Positions 1 through 9,732 of a stretch of DNA of 64,000 nucleotides are shown here, one piece after another. Positions within the stretch are counted from its first letter, which is position 1. Every line of letters starts with the position of its first letter. The translations under genes and the position numbers were made by a program. Source of the DNA: Gaetbulibacter sp. 4G1 (GTDB lineage: Bacteria; Bacteroidota; Bacteroidia; Flavobacteriales; Flavobacteriaceae); NCBI RefSeq assembly GCF_002741945.1, contig NZ_MDVN01000018.1, positions 1-64,000 of the forward strand, in the 5' to 3' direction. The notes below the pieces were generated by a model. The model was not told the origin of the DNA. It did no database searches and saw nothing but the letters and a program-made list of their open reading frames with translations.

Positions 1-3000
1 TTGTATAACTTAATCCGTTAGCAGCCCATACGTAGGTTTCTCCAGAACATATAGTTGCATTAGTGACATCATCAGCAGGCTTAGAACAACTTACAGAACC
101 AATAATAATGACTTGATCAATGAAGATTTGATCATTATTTGCAGTACCACTATTTACAAATCTAAATTGACTACTTGAATTAAATGCATAAGTGACACCA
201 TCATCTATAGACTCACTTGCAGAATAAAAATTTGTTGTACTACCGTTGTGATTGGATGTATTTGTAGTAAAGTCTGTCCCAGAAACATAAGTTTTTATAT
301 TTATCCAACTAGAGCCATCATAAAACTGAAGCGAAAAACTTTTACTGCTTTCAATGTTTTTAGGGTAGTAGTAGAAGCTTATATCTACAGAGCTATAAGT
401 AGTTAAATTAAAAGTTTCTGAAGTTATAATACCATTAGAATTTCGTATACGTAAAGCATTATCATTTTCATATGCGTTAGCTCCTGATGTATAATGAAGA
501 GCATTACTAGTTAATGTCCAATTGTCTAAACCTGTTTCAAAATATCCTTCATGCAGAGTTACTGTATTTAGAGTCGTAAAATTTGTCGAACTGCTGTAGC
601 TTGAGGAACTACCACCACAGTTACTTCTTACTTGAACTTCATATTGCGTATTTAAAGTTAAACTAGTTAGATTTTCGCTAGTATTTGTTGTATTAACTGT
701 TGTCCAAGTTGGAGAACCAACTACACGATATCTATAATCATAACTAGAACTACTTGTAGAGTCCCAATTAATTGTTGCGCTTGTTGCAGTTATATTAGAT
801 GCTACTATGTTAGCTGGTGCTGTACAATCAAGAGTTGTAAAATTAGTTGAACTACTGTAACTAGATGAACTACCACCACAGTTACTTCTAACTTGAACTT
901 CATATTGTGTATTAAGAGTTAAACTAGTTAAGTCTTCGCTAACATTTGATGTGTTAACTGTTGTCCAAGTAGGGGAACCTACCACGCGGTATCGGTAATC
1001 ATAGCTAGATCCTGTAGGATCCCAACTAATTGTTGAACTTGTTATTCCTATATTAGAAGCAACAATATTGGTTGGAACAGAAGCGCTAGGAATAACAGTT
1101 ACTACCACTTCTTTTCTAGAACTTTTCATCCCTTGAATTAACCAGTTATGAAAGTAAGAATATGAACCAGTTCCGTCACTACTATTTTTTATTGAAACAC
1201 TACCATTAGTATATGGATAAGTTAGTCCACTTGTATTCCTCCAAAGAGAAAAACCACTAGATAGCTCTACTGCTGTTAGTCTTAAATCATTGCCTATTGG
1301 AATTATAAAATCTAAATCAACAGTTTGTACTCCAGCACTAGAAATTAAAATAACTCTAGAATCTATCATATTTCCTGAGCTATCTTGTATTTGAATTTCA
1401 AACTCTCCGGCTTGATTTGCATTAACTGTAACTTGTTTTAAGTGAGTAATTTCTGAGGTATCAAAAATTAAATATCTAGTACCATTAGAAAAAGTACCAT
1501 TAGTGTTGTTATTTGTACTGCCTACATTATAAGATACAATATCATCTTCTACAAAATAAGATGTAGTACTAGCTAATGCAGGTGTTGTATAGCTGGCACC
1601 AGTATGAGTAGGTGTAATGTCATTAATATTTTCATACCAATTAATTGTTCCACTTCCAGAAGCATTAATTGTAACAGGTTCTGAGATACAAGTACTAACG
1701 TCTGATACTGTAGGCTCAGGAGTGTTAGAAACCATAGTTATATTTCTAGTGGTTTTAGCGTTATCTGTTACACTGATGCTTACAGTTTGACTTACATATC
1801 CAGCAGCTTCAAAAGTTACATTATAAGTACCAGCTTTAATTAATCTATAGTAATCTCCATGTTCTTCATTTGAAGTTACCCATGAGTTTTTGTTGTCATG
1901 ACCAGATATAAATACTTTCGCTACAACAGGTTCTCCTTGCGTATTGGTTACAATACCGTGAATTCCATTATTAACCTGTTTCATGTAGTTTAGAAAAGCT
2001 TGTTTGTTGTATGTCCAATAGTTAGGTAATGATGAGCCTGGTAAGTATTTTGTATCAGAAAGCTCTACTGTTATTTCATTACCGTGTCTATAGTAGTTCA
2101 TATAATCTTGACGGCCTCCATATACAACATACCAAGTTGCTCCATGAGTTACACCAGGACTAGGATAAGTTCCTGAATCGTAATCAACGGTCATATAAGT
2201 AAAGTCACCAAGAGCATCACTGTCGTTTTGAGCTTGGTTAGCATATTCCACACTTATGTGCTCATAATAATCATGATCAGCATGTTCAGTATAGGTATTA
2301 TCATAAGGATAATTCATTAGCTCAACCCCACCATGAAAATTAGCAGAAAGCACAAAGTTTTTTGTGGCTTCAAAATTCATGAAAGCTTTAGTTTCTTCTT
2401 CATAAACACCACCAGTGCTATTAACATGTAATCGGCTAGTATTTCCAGCTCCACTATTTATTCTCCCAATATTTTCATTGTCAGGATAATTCCTGTTTAA
2501 ATCTTGTCCACTTGCATTTGCTCTTGTTGGACTTCCTATTGTATTGCTACCTGCAGAACCATAAGTTCCATCTGGATTTGCTAGTGGATTGATATATATT
2601 TCAGTATTATTTATAATATTATCAACTTCTGTATCCGAACCGTAATTATTTAAAAGATAATCTATTAATCTTAACATTAAAGGATAACCTGCTAGTTCAT
2701 CTCCGTGCATTGAAGATGTATAGAAAAATTCTGGTTCAGCTTCTTTAGTTCCCACATTATCTGAAATTTTAAGAACTAGTAATTCTCTACCGTTTTGAGT
2801 TGTGCCTATAGATTGTATGGAGCAAATAGATGAAAAAGTGGTTGCATAATAATTCATTTTTGCAACGTATTCGCTATACGTAGGATAAGCATCCCAAGTA
2901 GTATCCCAAGCTAATGCTTTAGATGTAGTTCCTCCTTTGCTTAGAGCAGATTTTCCTGCTTCATGAGGGTTAAATTGTAATTCATTATCGCTAAGATTTA

Positions 3001-3274
3001 CTTGATATGATAAACCATACTGTAAAAATTTGTTAAAAGTTTCTCTGTTAGCGTAAGCTTCAACCTCTAATGTATTTATATCTACTTCTCTATGGCCTAA
3101 GCTAAGAAAAGTTGATAGTTCTTTAAATTGCGAAGGGCTATTTGCTTTAAATCTAAAACAAACTTCGCCTTTTTGATTCAGATAATCTTCTGCTTTTTGT
3201 CTATTTGTTTTTTGAGAGTAACTAAGTTGTACTATTAAAAAAAGTATCAAACTTAGGAGAGTAATTTTTTTCAT
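1..3274 (-). CDS. Secreted M14-family zinc carboxypeptidase with FN3 repeats, C-terminus off the window
   Basis: I translated this gene from the minus strand; it starts at 3274 and runs off the left edge, so about 1,091 residues are visible. Residues 1-20 are a Sec signal peptide. The M14 domain shows zinc ligands H190 and E193 (in HGDE), the substrate-binding LNRNYPD segment near 259-265, third ligand H314 (NFHGG) and catalytic E404 (in TVELSD). A carboxypeptidase-regulatory-like beta domain follows, then beta-sandwich segments and two near-identical fibronectin III modules. The missing end probably holds a type IX secretion sorting domain, but I cannot see it. It is divergent from the glycan locus across a 219-base spacer. 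A role in trimming peptides of deglycosylated proteins is inference; the peptidase fold is secure. Confidence 0.88.
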   Translation of the reverse strand, partial: MKKITLLSLILFLIVQLSYSQKTNRQKAEDYLNQKGEVCFRFKANSPSQFKELSTFLSLGHREVDINTLEVEAYANRETFNKFLQYGLSYQVNLSDNELQFNPHEAGKSALSKGGTTSKALAWDTTWDAYPTYSEYVAKMNYYATTFSSICSIQSIGTTQNGRELLVLKISDNVGTKEAEPEFFYTSSMHGDELAGYPLMLRLIDYLLNNYGSDTEVDNIINNTEIYINPLANPDGTYGSAGSNTIGSPTRANASGQDLNRNYPDNENIGRINSGAGNTSRLHVNSTGGVYEEETKAFMNFEATKNFVLSANFHGGVELMNYPYDNTYTEHADHDYYEHISVEYANQAQNDSDALGDFTYMTVDYDSGTYPSPGVTHGATWYVVYGGRQDYMNYYRHGNEITVELSDTKYLPGSSLPNYWTYNKQAFLNYMKQVNNGIHGIVTNTQGEPVVAKVFISGHDNKNSWVTSNEEHGDYYRLIKAGTYNVTFEAAGYVSQTVSISVTDNAKTTRNITMVSNTPEPTVSDVSTCISEPVTINASGSGTINWYENINDITPTHTGASYTTPALASTTSYFVEDDIVSYNVGSTNNNTNGTFSNGTRYLIFDTSEITHLKQVTVNANQAGEFEIQIQDSSGNMIDSRVILISSAGVQTVDLDFIIPIGNDLRLTAVELSSGFSLWRNTSGLTYPYTNGSVSIKNSSDGTGSYSYFHNWLIQGMKSSRKEVVVTVIPSASVPTNIVASNIGITSSTISWDPTGSSYDYRYRVVGSPTWTTVNTSNVSEDLTSLTLNTQYEVQVRSNCGGSSSSYSSSTNFTTLDCTAPANIVASNITATSATINWDSTSSSSYDYRYRVVGSPTWTTVNTTNTSENLTSLTLNTQYEVQVRSNCGGSSSSYSSSTNFTTLNTVTLHEGYFETGLDNWTLTSNALHYTSGANAYENDNALRIRNSNGIITSETFNLTTYSSVDISFYYYPKNIESSKSFSLQFYDGSSWINIKTYVSGTDFTTNTSNHNGSTTNFYSASESIDDGVTYAFNSSSQFRFVNSGTANNDQIFIDQVIIIGSVSCSKPADDVTNATICSGETYVWAANGLSYT
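572..1085 (-). repeat. Two tandem fibronectin III modules nearly identical in DNA
   Basis: Two copies of a roughly 261-base unit lie head to tail inside the M14 peptidase gene; for example accaccacagttacttct begins at 611 and recurs, with one change, at 872. Each unit encodes about 87 residues with the shared segments YRYRVVGSPTWTTVN and QVRSNCGGSSSSYSSSTNFT. The similarity suggests recent duplication or gene conversion. FN3 modules in such secreted enzymes are usually spacers or adhesion modules. Confidence 0.85.
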
Positions 3275-3493
3275 CAGACTTGGGATTTTTAATGAATTTT
3301 TATGCGGCTAATATATAATAATAATTAAAAAAACTCCATGAAACGCAAAAAAAATCGATGAAATGCAATTATGTAAAATTAACAATTTCACATCAACCCT
3401 AGTGAATTAGGTTGCTCAATAACTTTTTTGTTTAAATATTGATAAATTAAAAATCTTTACTTTTAGATTCTTATAAAATTAAATTTTATTATT

Positions 3494-4414
3494 ATGCGAT
3501 TACTTTTCTTATTGTTATTAGCTATTTTTATTACAAATTGTAAAGAAACTAGCCCTTTTACCTTCAAGGTAATGGCATGGAATATATTACATGGTGCAAA
3601 TGATATTCCTAAGGGAAGAGAAAAGGCTATTGAGATTATACGAGAGATAAATCCAGATGTTATTTTGATGATAGAAACATATGGATCTGGGAAAGAAATT
3701 GCAGAAGCTTTAGGGTATAACTTTCATTTAATAGCTCCAGAAGGAACTCCTTTGGATGATAAAAGGACTAACCTATCAATTTTTTCAAAATTTCCTTTTG
3801 GAGAACGTATTGATACAGAATATCCTTTTTATTTGGGAGGAAGGGATATTATCATAGATAATCAAAAAATCAGATTTTTTTCTAATTGGTTTCATTATTT
3901 ACCATGGGACAATGAGCCCGATAAAATGGGGAAAACTGTTAAAGAGTTGCTAGAGTGGGAAAAAAATGGAAAGCGTAATGAAATGATTCAAAAAGTATTG
4001 CCTTATATTAAACAGTATGCTAAAGAGTCAGAATTAATACCAATGATTTTTGCAGGAGATATGAATACGCCTTCGCACTTAGATTGGAATGAAAAAACCA
4101 AAGCATTACATAATAATTTGGTTGTACCTTGGAGAGCTACAAAGGTTTTAGAAGAAATTGGATTTATTGATTCTTATAGAGCTATGAATCCTAACCCTAT
4201 AACACACCCAGGAATTACATGGGATGCTGAAGGTAAAGTTGATTCTCATAGAATTGATTATATTTTTTATAAAGGTTCTAAGTTAAAGGCTATAAAATCT
4301 GAAACCTATAATGCCTTCTTTAATAAGCCTATTAAAATAAATGATAAAGAAATAACTTATCCTTCTGATCATGGTTTTGTCGTAACTAGTTTTCAATTAT
4401 TAAAAAATGAATAA
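3494..4414 (+). CDS. EEP-family (endonuclease/exonuclease/phosphatase) lipoprotein
   Basis: A 306-residue lipoprotein: hydrophobic residues 2-14 end at a lipobox with Cys16. The DNase I-like EEP fold is recognisable from the N-terminal AWNILHG motif (Asn30), a central GDMNTP metal/catalytic motif, the RIDYIF strand and the C-terminal SDHGFV motif. The family hydrolyses phosphodiesters or phosphomonoesters in nucleic acids, sphingolipids, inositol phosphates or phosphosugars; the sequence alone does not choose among these. It is the first + strand gene of the locus and one of four EEP proteins in it, so a phosphorylated glycan substituent is a plausible target (inference). A 250-base gap with promoter-like elements separates it from the next gene. 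Confidence 0.85.
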   Translation: MRLLFLLLLAIFITNCKETSPFTFKVMAWNILHGANDIPKGREKAIEIIREINPDVILMIETYGSGKEIAEALGYNFHLIAPEGTPLDDKRTNLSIFSKFPFGERIDTEYPFYLGGRDIIIDNQKIRFFSNWFHYLPWDNEPDKMGKTVKELLEWEKNGKRNEMIQKVLPYIKQYAKESELIPMIFAGDMNTPSHLDWNEKTKALHNNLVVPWRATKVLEEIGFIDSYRAMNPNPITHPGITWDAEGKVDSHRIDYIFYKGSKLKAIKSETYNAFFNKPIKINDKEITYPSDHGFVVTSFQLLKNE

Positions 4415-4523
4415 ACTTATTATTGTAGAGTTTAATAGTTTATTTTTTTATAGCATTATATGTAATAGTAACTCATCTCGAAATTATTATTATCATAAAA
4501 AAGTATCACTAAAGGCTAATAAA

Positions 4524-4558
4524 TTTGTGGTTAGCAATGTATACATCCGCTATATTTG
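4524..4558 (+). promoter_or_regulatory. Candidate Bacteroidota promoter upstream of GH20
   Basis: A TTTG at 4524-4527 and TATATTTG at 4551-4558 fit the Flavobacterium pattern TTG-N(17-23)-TAnnTTTG with a 23-base spacer. A second TAnnTTTG-like box (TAGATTTG, 4614-4621) lies closer to the gene but lacks an upstream TTG. Either would drive the GH20-sulfatase genes. Such boxes occur by chance in AT-rich DNA, so this is tentative. Confidence 0.4.
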
Positions 4559-4664
4559 ACAATTAATTTTATTTATATACAAGATAATATTATAAAAATT
4601 TAAAAAATAACATTAGATTTGTGTTCGAGCACACTAATAAATTATTCAATTTTAACCTTAAAAT

Positions 4665-6290
4665 ATGCGAGCAATCTATCGTTTAACTTTTGTCTTTATT
4701 TTATTAAATAGTTGTAATGAAAAAAATAAGACATTCTCAGAATCAGAAATAGCAATACTTCCTCAACCATCTTCAGTTGTTTTAGGTGAATTTTCATTTT
4801 TATTAGAGAATGACATGACCGTATATGGTGATACTAAAGCAGCAAAAAAAGGAAGTGATTATTTTATTACATCAATTAAAGATTCAATAAAAATAAATCT
4901 TCAAAAAACTGATAAAAAAACTGCAGATATTGTATTTAAATTAGATACAACTCTTAATGATGAAGCGTATGATTTAAATATTGATCCAAAACAAATAACT
5001 GTTAGTGCTAATGGGTATGAAGGTTTCTTCTATGGTATTCAAACAATAAAACAACTACTGTCAAAAGAAATTTCAGAAGAGAAAAGTGAAATTAAATACT
5101 TAATACCTACAGCAAACATTAAAGACAAACCTCGTTTTAAATGGAGAGCTTATATGTTGGATGAGTCTCGCTATTTTCATGGCGAAAAGTTTGTAAAACA
5201 AATGCTAGACCAAATGGCATTGTTAAAAATGAATGTGTTTCATTGGCATTTAACAGATGATGCTGGGTGGCGAATAGAAATAAAAAAATACCCATTATTA
5301 ACTAAAGTTGGAGCATTTAGAACTGATAGTGAAATTGAAACATGGAAAAGCGGTAAAACTTCAGGTAAGCCACATGGAGGTTTCTATACCCAAGAACAAA
5401 TAAAAAATATTGTTGCTTATGCTGAAGAAAGGAATATTACTATAGTTCCAGAATTTGAAATGCCTGGACATTCTAGTGCTGCAATAGCTGCTTATACTTG
5501 GTTGGGAACTGCAGGGAAAGATATTAATGTCCCGGTTAAATTTGGTAGGCATTATGATAATTACGATGTAACTAAGCCAGAAGTTGTTCAATTCATTAAA
5601 GATGTTTTAACCGAATTATTTGAGTTATTTCCATCTAAAGTTATTCATATCGGCGGTGATGAAGTGGGTTATAAATCGTGGGAAGATGCAAAACATGTTC
5701 AAGAATACATGAAAGAGCATGGTATTAAAACACCTGCCGATTTACAAATTGCTTTTACAAATGATATCTCAAAATTTATAGAAGCTAATGGCAGGCGTAT
5801 GATGGGATGGAATGAAATCATGGGAATTAACATTCATAAAGGTTTTGAAGAAAAAAAACATGATCAAGAAGCAGAAACAGAGTTGGCTAAAAATGTAGTT
5901 GTTCATTTTTGGAAAGGAAATTTAGATTTAGCAACCCAAGCAGCTGAAAAAGGTTACGGTATTGTAAATTCATTACATAGTAATACATATCTAGATTATG
6001 GGTATAAGAGTATTAGTTTAGAAAAAGCTTATGATTTTAACCCTATTCCAAAAGGCCTAGATAAGAAATATCACGACAATGTTTATGGTTTAGGTTGCCA
6101 AATGTGGAGCGAATGGACGCCTACAAATAAGGATGTTGAGAGGCAAACATTTCCTAGAATTGCGGCATTTGCAGAAGTTGGATGGACGGCATTAGAAAAT
6201 AAAGATTATAAAAGCTTTAAACAGGCCCTTAAAAAAATACAGAAGCATTGGGATAGTTTAGGAATCAACTATTATAAAGATGTTGAATAA
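4665..6290 (+). CDS. GH20 beta-N-acetylhexosaminidase (lipoprotein)
   Basis: Removes terminal beta-linked GlcNAc or GalNAc by substrate-assisted catalysis. The 541-residue protein has a lipobox (LLNSC, Cys17), a GH20b N-terminal domain at about 30-150 and the TIM barrel from about 155. Visible barrel signatures are WRAYMLDESR, HWHLTDDAGWR, VPEFEMPGH and HIGGDE, whose D332-E333 is the catalytic pair. Unlike the other two GH20 proteins in this window it ends after the barrel and has no C-terminal binding modules. The sulfatase starts 19 bases downstream, so the two are probably co-transcribed, suggesting stepwise desulfation and release of HexNAc. Confidence 0.93.
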   Translation: MRAIYRLTFVFILLNSCNEKNKTFSESEIAILPQPSSVVLGEFSFLLENDMTVYGDTKAAKKGSDYFITSIKDSIKINLQKTDKKTADIVFKLDTTLNDEAYDLNIDPKQITVSANGYEGFFYGIQTIKQLLSKEISEEKSEIKYLIPTANIKDKPRFKWRAYMLDESRYFHGEKFVKQMLDQMALLKMNVFHWHLTDDAGWRIEIKKYPLLTKVGAFRTDSEIETWKSGKTSGKPHGGFYTQEQIKNIVAYAEERNITIVPEFEMPGHSSAAIAAYTWLGTAGKDINVPVKFGRHYDNYDVTKPEVVQFIKDVLTELFELFPSKVIHIGGDEVGYKSWEDAKHVQEYMKEHGIKTPADLQIAFTNDISKFIEANGRRMMGWNEIMGINIHKGFEEKKHDQEAETELAKNVVVHFWKGNLDLATQAAEKGYGIVNSLHSNTYLDYGYKSISLEKAYDFNPIPKGLDKKYHDNVYGLGCQMWSEWTPTNKDVERQTFPRIAAFAEVGWTALENKDYKSFKQALKKIQKHWDSLGINYYKDVE

Positions 6291-6309
6291 AAAGAAAACT
6301 TGAAAGCTT

Positions 6310-7872
6310 ATGATTAAAATATCAAATAGAATTGCAATACTTCTTTTCTTTTTTATTGCTTTCATTTCCTGTAAATCTGATAAAAAAGAAGAAAAAGCTA
6401 TTAAAGAAAGACCTAATATCATTTTGTTTATGGTTGATGATATGGGTTGGCAAGATACATCTGTGCCTTTTTGGAAAGAAAAAACAGCATTGAATAATCT
6501 TTATCATACACCAAATATGGAACGCCTTGCAGAGCAAGGAATGAAGTTTACACAAGCATATGCTACTGCTGTGTGTTCGCCAACAAGGGTAAGTTTGATG
6601 TCTGGAATGAATGCAGCAAGACATCGGGTAACAAATTGGACTTTAAGAAGAGGAATTTCTGAAGTTAAACCGCCAAAGGGATTATTAATGCCAGAGTGGA
6701 ATTTGAATGGTATTCAACCTACAGATACTATTGAGCGATCAACACATGTTACTACATTACCTCAAATTCTTAAAGAGAATGGTTATTTAACTATTCATAC
6801 AGGCAAAGCACATTTCGGCGCTTTAGATACCCCTGGAGAAAACCCAATAAATTTAGGATTCGATATTAACATTGCTGGGCATGCAGCTGGTGCACCAGGA
6901 AGTTATTATGGAGTAAAAGGCTTTAAAAAAGATGCTAATAAAAGTAGTATATGGGATGTTCCTGGTTTAGAAAAATATCACCATAAAGATATTTTTTTAT
7001 CAGAAGCTTTAACTCAAGAATCTATTTTAGCAATGGATAAAGCAATTGAGAGTGAAAAACCGTTTTATTTGTATATGGCTCATTATGCAGTGCATACACC
7101 TATTCAAGGAGATTCAAGATACGAACAAAAATATATAGATAAAGGGCTTAATTCTATTGAAGCCAAATATGCTTCAATGGTTGAAGGAATGGATAAAAGT
7201 CTAGGTGATTTAATGGATTATCTCGATAAAAAAAATATTGCTGATAATACTATTATTTTATTTATGTCTGATAATGGAGGTTTAAGTGCTTTAGCTCGTG
7301 GAGGCGAAAGGCATACTCACAATAAACCTTTATCAAGCGGAAAAGGATCTGCTCACGAAGGAGGTATTAGAGAGCCAATGCTTGTAAAGTGGCCAGGAAA
7401 AACTAAGGCAAACTCGGTAACTAATGATTTTGTTATCATTGAAGATTTTTTTCCAACTATTATTGAGCTTGCAGGAATTGAAAATTATGAAACTGTTCAA
7501 AAAGTTGATGGACAGAGTTTTGCTTCAACATTAAAAGGCAAGGATAAAAATAATAATAATAGGGCTTTGTTTTGGCATTATCCAAATAATTGGGGGCCAA
7601 CTGGTCCAGGAATTGGAGCCTCAAGTACAATAAGAAAAGGCGATTGGAAATTGATTTACTATCATTTAGATAATCATTTCGAATTATTTAACATAGCTAA
7701 CGATATTGGTGAAACAACAAATTTGGCGTTTAAAGAAAAAGAAAAACTTAAAGTACTGGCAATAGAATTATCAAATTATTTAAGAAGTGTAAGTGCTCAA
7801 ATGCCAATACAGACAAACACAAATAAACAAGTTCCTTGGCCTGATAATCAAGAGGTAATTAGTAATATTTAA
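6310..7872 (+). CDS. Family S1 sulfatase (formylglycine-dependent lipoprotein)
   Basis: Hydrolyses sulfate esters, probably on a glycan. The 520-residue protein has a lipobox at Cys21, then the opening strand RPNIILFMVDDMG with two metal-binding Asp (43, 44). The CSPTR maturation signature places the catalytic Cys89, which a sulfatase-maturating enzyme converts to formylglycine. Further alkaline-phosphatase-fold landmarks are HTGKAHFG and FMSDNGG. No maturase gene is in the window. It sits between GH20 and a GH123-like gene, both HexNAc-type families, so sulfated GlcNAc or GalNAc is a reasonable guess for its substrate; the S1 subfamily cannot be fixed by eye. Confidence 0.92.
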   Translation: MIKISNRIAILLFFFIAFISCKSDKKEEKAIKERPNIILFMVDDMGWQDTSVPFWKEKTALNNLYHTPNMERLAEQGMKFTQAYATAVCSPTRVSLMSGMNAARHRVTNWTLRRGISEVKPPKGLLMPEWNLNGIQPTDTIERSTHVTTLPQILKENGYLTIHTGKAHFGALDTPGENPINLGFDINIAGHAAGAPGSYYGVKGFKKDANKSSIWDVPGLEKYHHKDIFLSEALTQESILAMDKAIESEKPFYLYMAHYAVHTPIQGDSRYEQKYIDKGLNSIEAKYASMVEGMDKSLGDLMDYLDKKNIADNTIILFMSDNGGLSALARGGERHTHNKPLSSGKGSAHEGGIREPMLVKWPGKTKANSVTNDFVIIEDFFPTIIELAGIENYETVQKVDGQSFASTLKGKDKNNNNRALFWHYPNNWGPTGPGIGASSTIRKGDWKLIYYHLDNHFELFNIANDIGETTNLAFKEKEKLKVLAIELSNYLRSVSAQMPIQTNTNKQVPWPDNQEVISNI

Positions 7873-7889
7873 ATAAGATTTTTTTTCCT

Positions 7890-9668
7890 ATGTTCAAGTA
7901 CATATTATCATTTATTTTATGTTTTAATTTAATTGTAAGTTGCCAGCAAAAAAGAGCAATTGTAGTTGCTCAAACTTTTGAAGAACCAAAAGATCCATCA
8001 CCAAACAAAGAAGAGAATTGGTCTTTAGTTAGTAAAGGGTTACAAGTTTCAATAGTACCTACAGGTGTACGTTTTGTGAAAAGCGAAATACCAAAAATAG
8101 AACAGGCAAACACATGTTTAGAAACTGCTTGGAAAGGGGAACGTGTTTCCACTCAATTAGTACTTTGGAGTAACGATTCTATAAATAATGTAGAGATAAA
8201 AATTACAGACTTTATTTCTGAAAAAGGAGATAAAATTTCAAGCAACAACGCAGAAATTAATTTTGTAAAGTATATTATTACTGATGAATTTGCTGGTGGT
8301 TGTGGTTATAGAAAACCAGAAAATTTTGCATCTTCGTTAGCAGCAGATGGTTTTGACCCTATAAATTCGTATAAAATAAAGGCCAAAGAAACTCGGCCAG
8401 TTTGGATTACTATTGATGTACCTGCAAATGCAAAAGCGACATCATATAAAAGTATGATAACTGTTAACATAGAAGGACAAGAAAGTAAAATATTCGAGTT
8501 CAATTTAAAAGTTATTAATAAAGTTTTACCTAACGGAACTGATTGGAAGTTTCATTTAGACTTATGGCAAAACCCTTATGCTGTTTCACGTTTTCATAAT
8601 GTTGAACCTTGGTCTCAAAAGCATTGGGACTTACTAAAACCGTTAATGAAACGCTTAGCAAATGCAGGACAAAAAGTAATAACAGTATCGTTAAATAAAC
8701 GCCCATGGGGAGGGCAGACCTTCGATCAATTTGAAGCCATGGTCGATTGGAAAAAAAATATTGATGATACTTGGCAATATGATTTTACTGTTTTTGATAA
8801 CTGGGTAGAGTTTATGATGAGTTTGGGAATAAAAAAACAGATTAGTTGCTACTCTATGGTGCCTTGGGGCAATGAGTTTTATTATTTTGATGAAGCAGAA
8901 AATAAAGAAATAAAAATAAAAGCACCTCCAGGAACAAAAGCATATGAAGAATTGTGGGTTCCCTTTTTAAAAGCCTTTAAAAAACATTTAGTTGAAAAAG
9001 GCTGGAGTAAAATTACTAGAATAGCTATGGACGAACGCGGTCCAGATGAAATGAAAGCGATGCTAAAGTTGCTTAATCAATACGCCCCAGAATTTGGCGT
9101 ATCCTTTGCTGATAATCATAAGAGTTATAAGTTATACCCTAACGAACTAAAAGATATGTCAGTAGCATTTGGACACCCAGTAGATGAAGAAGATTTAATA
9201 GAAAGAAGAGAGAAAGGACATGTGAGTACTCACTATGTTTGTTGTTCAGATGGATTTCCAAATACTTTTACTTTCTCACCACCAGCAGAAGGGGTGTTTA
9301 TTGGTTGGTATACCATAGCAGCCGATTTTGATGGATTTTTACGTTGGGCGTATAATAGTTGGGTAGAAAACCCTTTGCAAGATTCTCGATTTAGAGCATG
9401 GCCTGCAGGAGATACTTACATAGTGTACCCTGAAAACCGTAGTTCTATTCGTTTTGAGAAATTGAGAGAAGGTATTCAAGATGCTGAAAAAATAACAATT
9501 CTTCGCAAAGAATTAAAAGCCAATAATATGTTGGATGAGCTTGACTATTTGAATGATGTAGTTGCTAAATTTAATATAACGACGAAGCCAGATGATTTAG
9601 AAAGGATGCTTAAAGATGCTAAAAACACATTGAATGTTTTGACAGAAAAATTATTAACAATTAACTAA
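7890..9668 (+). CDS. GH123-like / DUF4091 lipoprotein, putative beta-N-acetylgalactosaminidase
   Basis: A 592-residue protein with a lipobox at Cys18. An N-terminal beta-sandwich (about 40-205) precedes a catalytic barrel from about 210 with the DUF4091/GH123 layout. An adjacent acid pair, D381-E382 in AMDERGPDEM, matches the Asp-Glu pair that GH123 enzymes use for neighbouring-group catalysis on N-acetylhexosamine. The C-terminal part carries the family's FRAWPAGDTYIVYP and RFEKLREGIQDAE segments. It lies 17 bases after the sulfatase. Family membership is well supported; GalNAc specificity is inferred, and many DUF4091 proteins are uncharacterised. Confidence 0.8.
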   Translation: MFKYILSFILCFNLIVSCQQKRAIVVAQTFEEPKDPSPNKEENWSLVSKGLQVSIVPTGVRFVKSEIPKIEQANTCLETAWKGERVSTQLVLWSNDSINNVEIKITDFISEKGDKISSNNAEINFVKYIITDEFAGGCGYRKPENFASSLAADGFDPINSYKIKAKETRPVWITIDVPANAKATSYKSMITVNIEGQESKIFEFNLKVINKVLPNGTDWKFHLDLWQNPYAVSRFHNVEPWSQKHWDLLKPLMKRLANAGQKVITVSLNKRPWGGQTFDQFEAMVDWKKNIDDTWQYDFTVFDNWVEFMMSLGIKKQISCYSMVPWGNEFYYFDEAENKEIKIKAPPGTKAYEELWVPFLKAFKKHLVEKGWSKITRIAMDERGPDEMKAMLKLLNQYAPEFGVSFADNHKSYKLYPNELKDMSVAFGHPVDEEDLIERREKGHVSTHYVCCSDGFPNTFTFSPPAEGVFIGWYTIAADFDGFLRWAYNSWVENPLQDSRFRAWPAGDTYIVYPENRSSIRFEKLREGIQDAEKITILRKELKANNMLDELDYLNDVVAKFNITTKPDDLERMLKDAKNTLNVLTEKLLTIN

Positions 9669-9732
9669 TGTTAACTAAAGCTTTCAATTATTCGATTACT
9701 TTATATGCCATTGGAAATTTTAAAATAATAAA

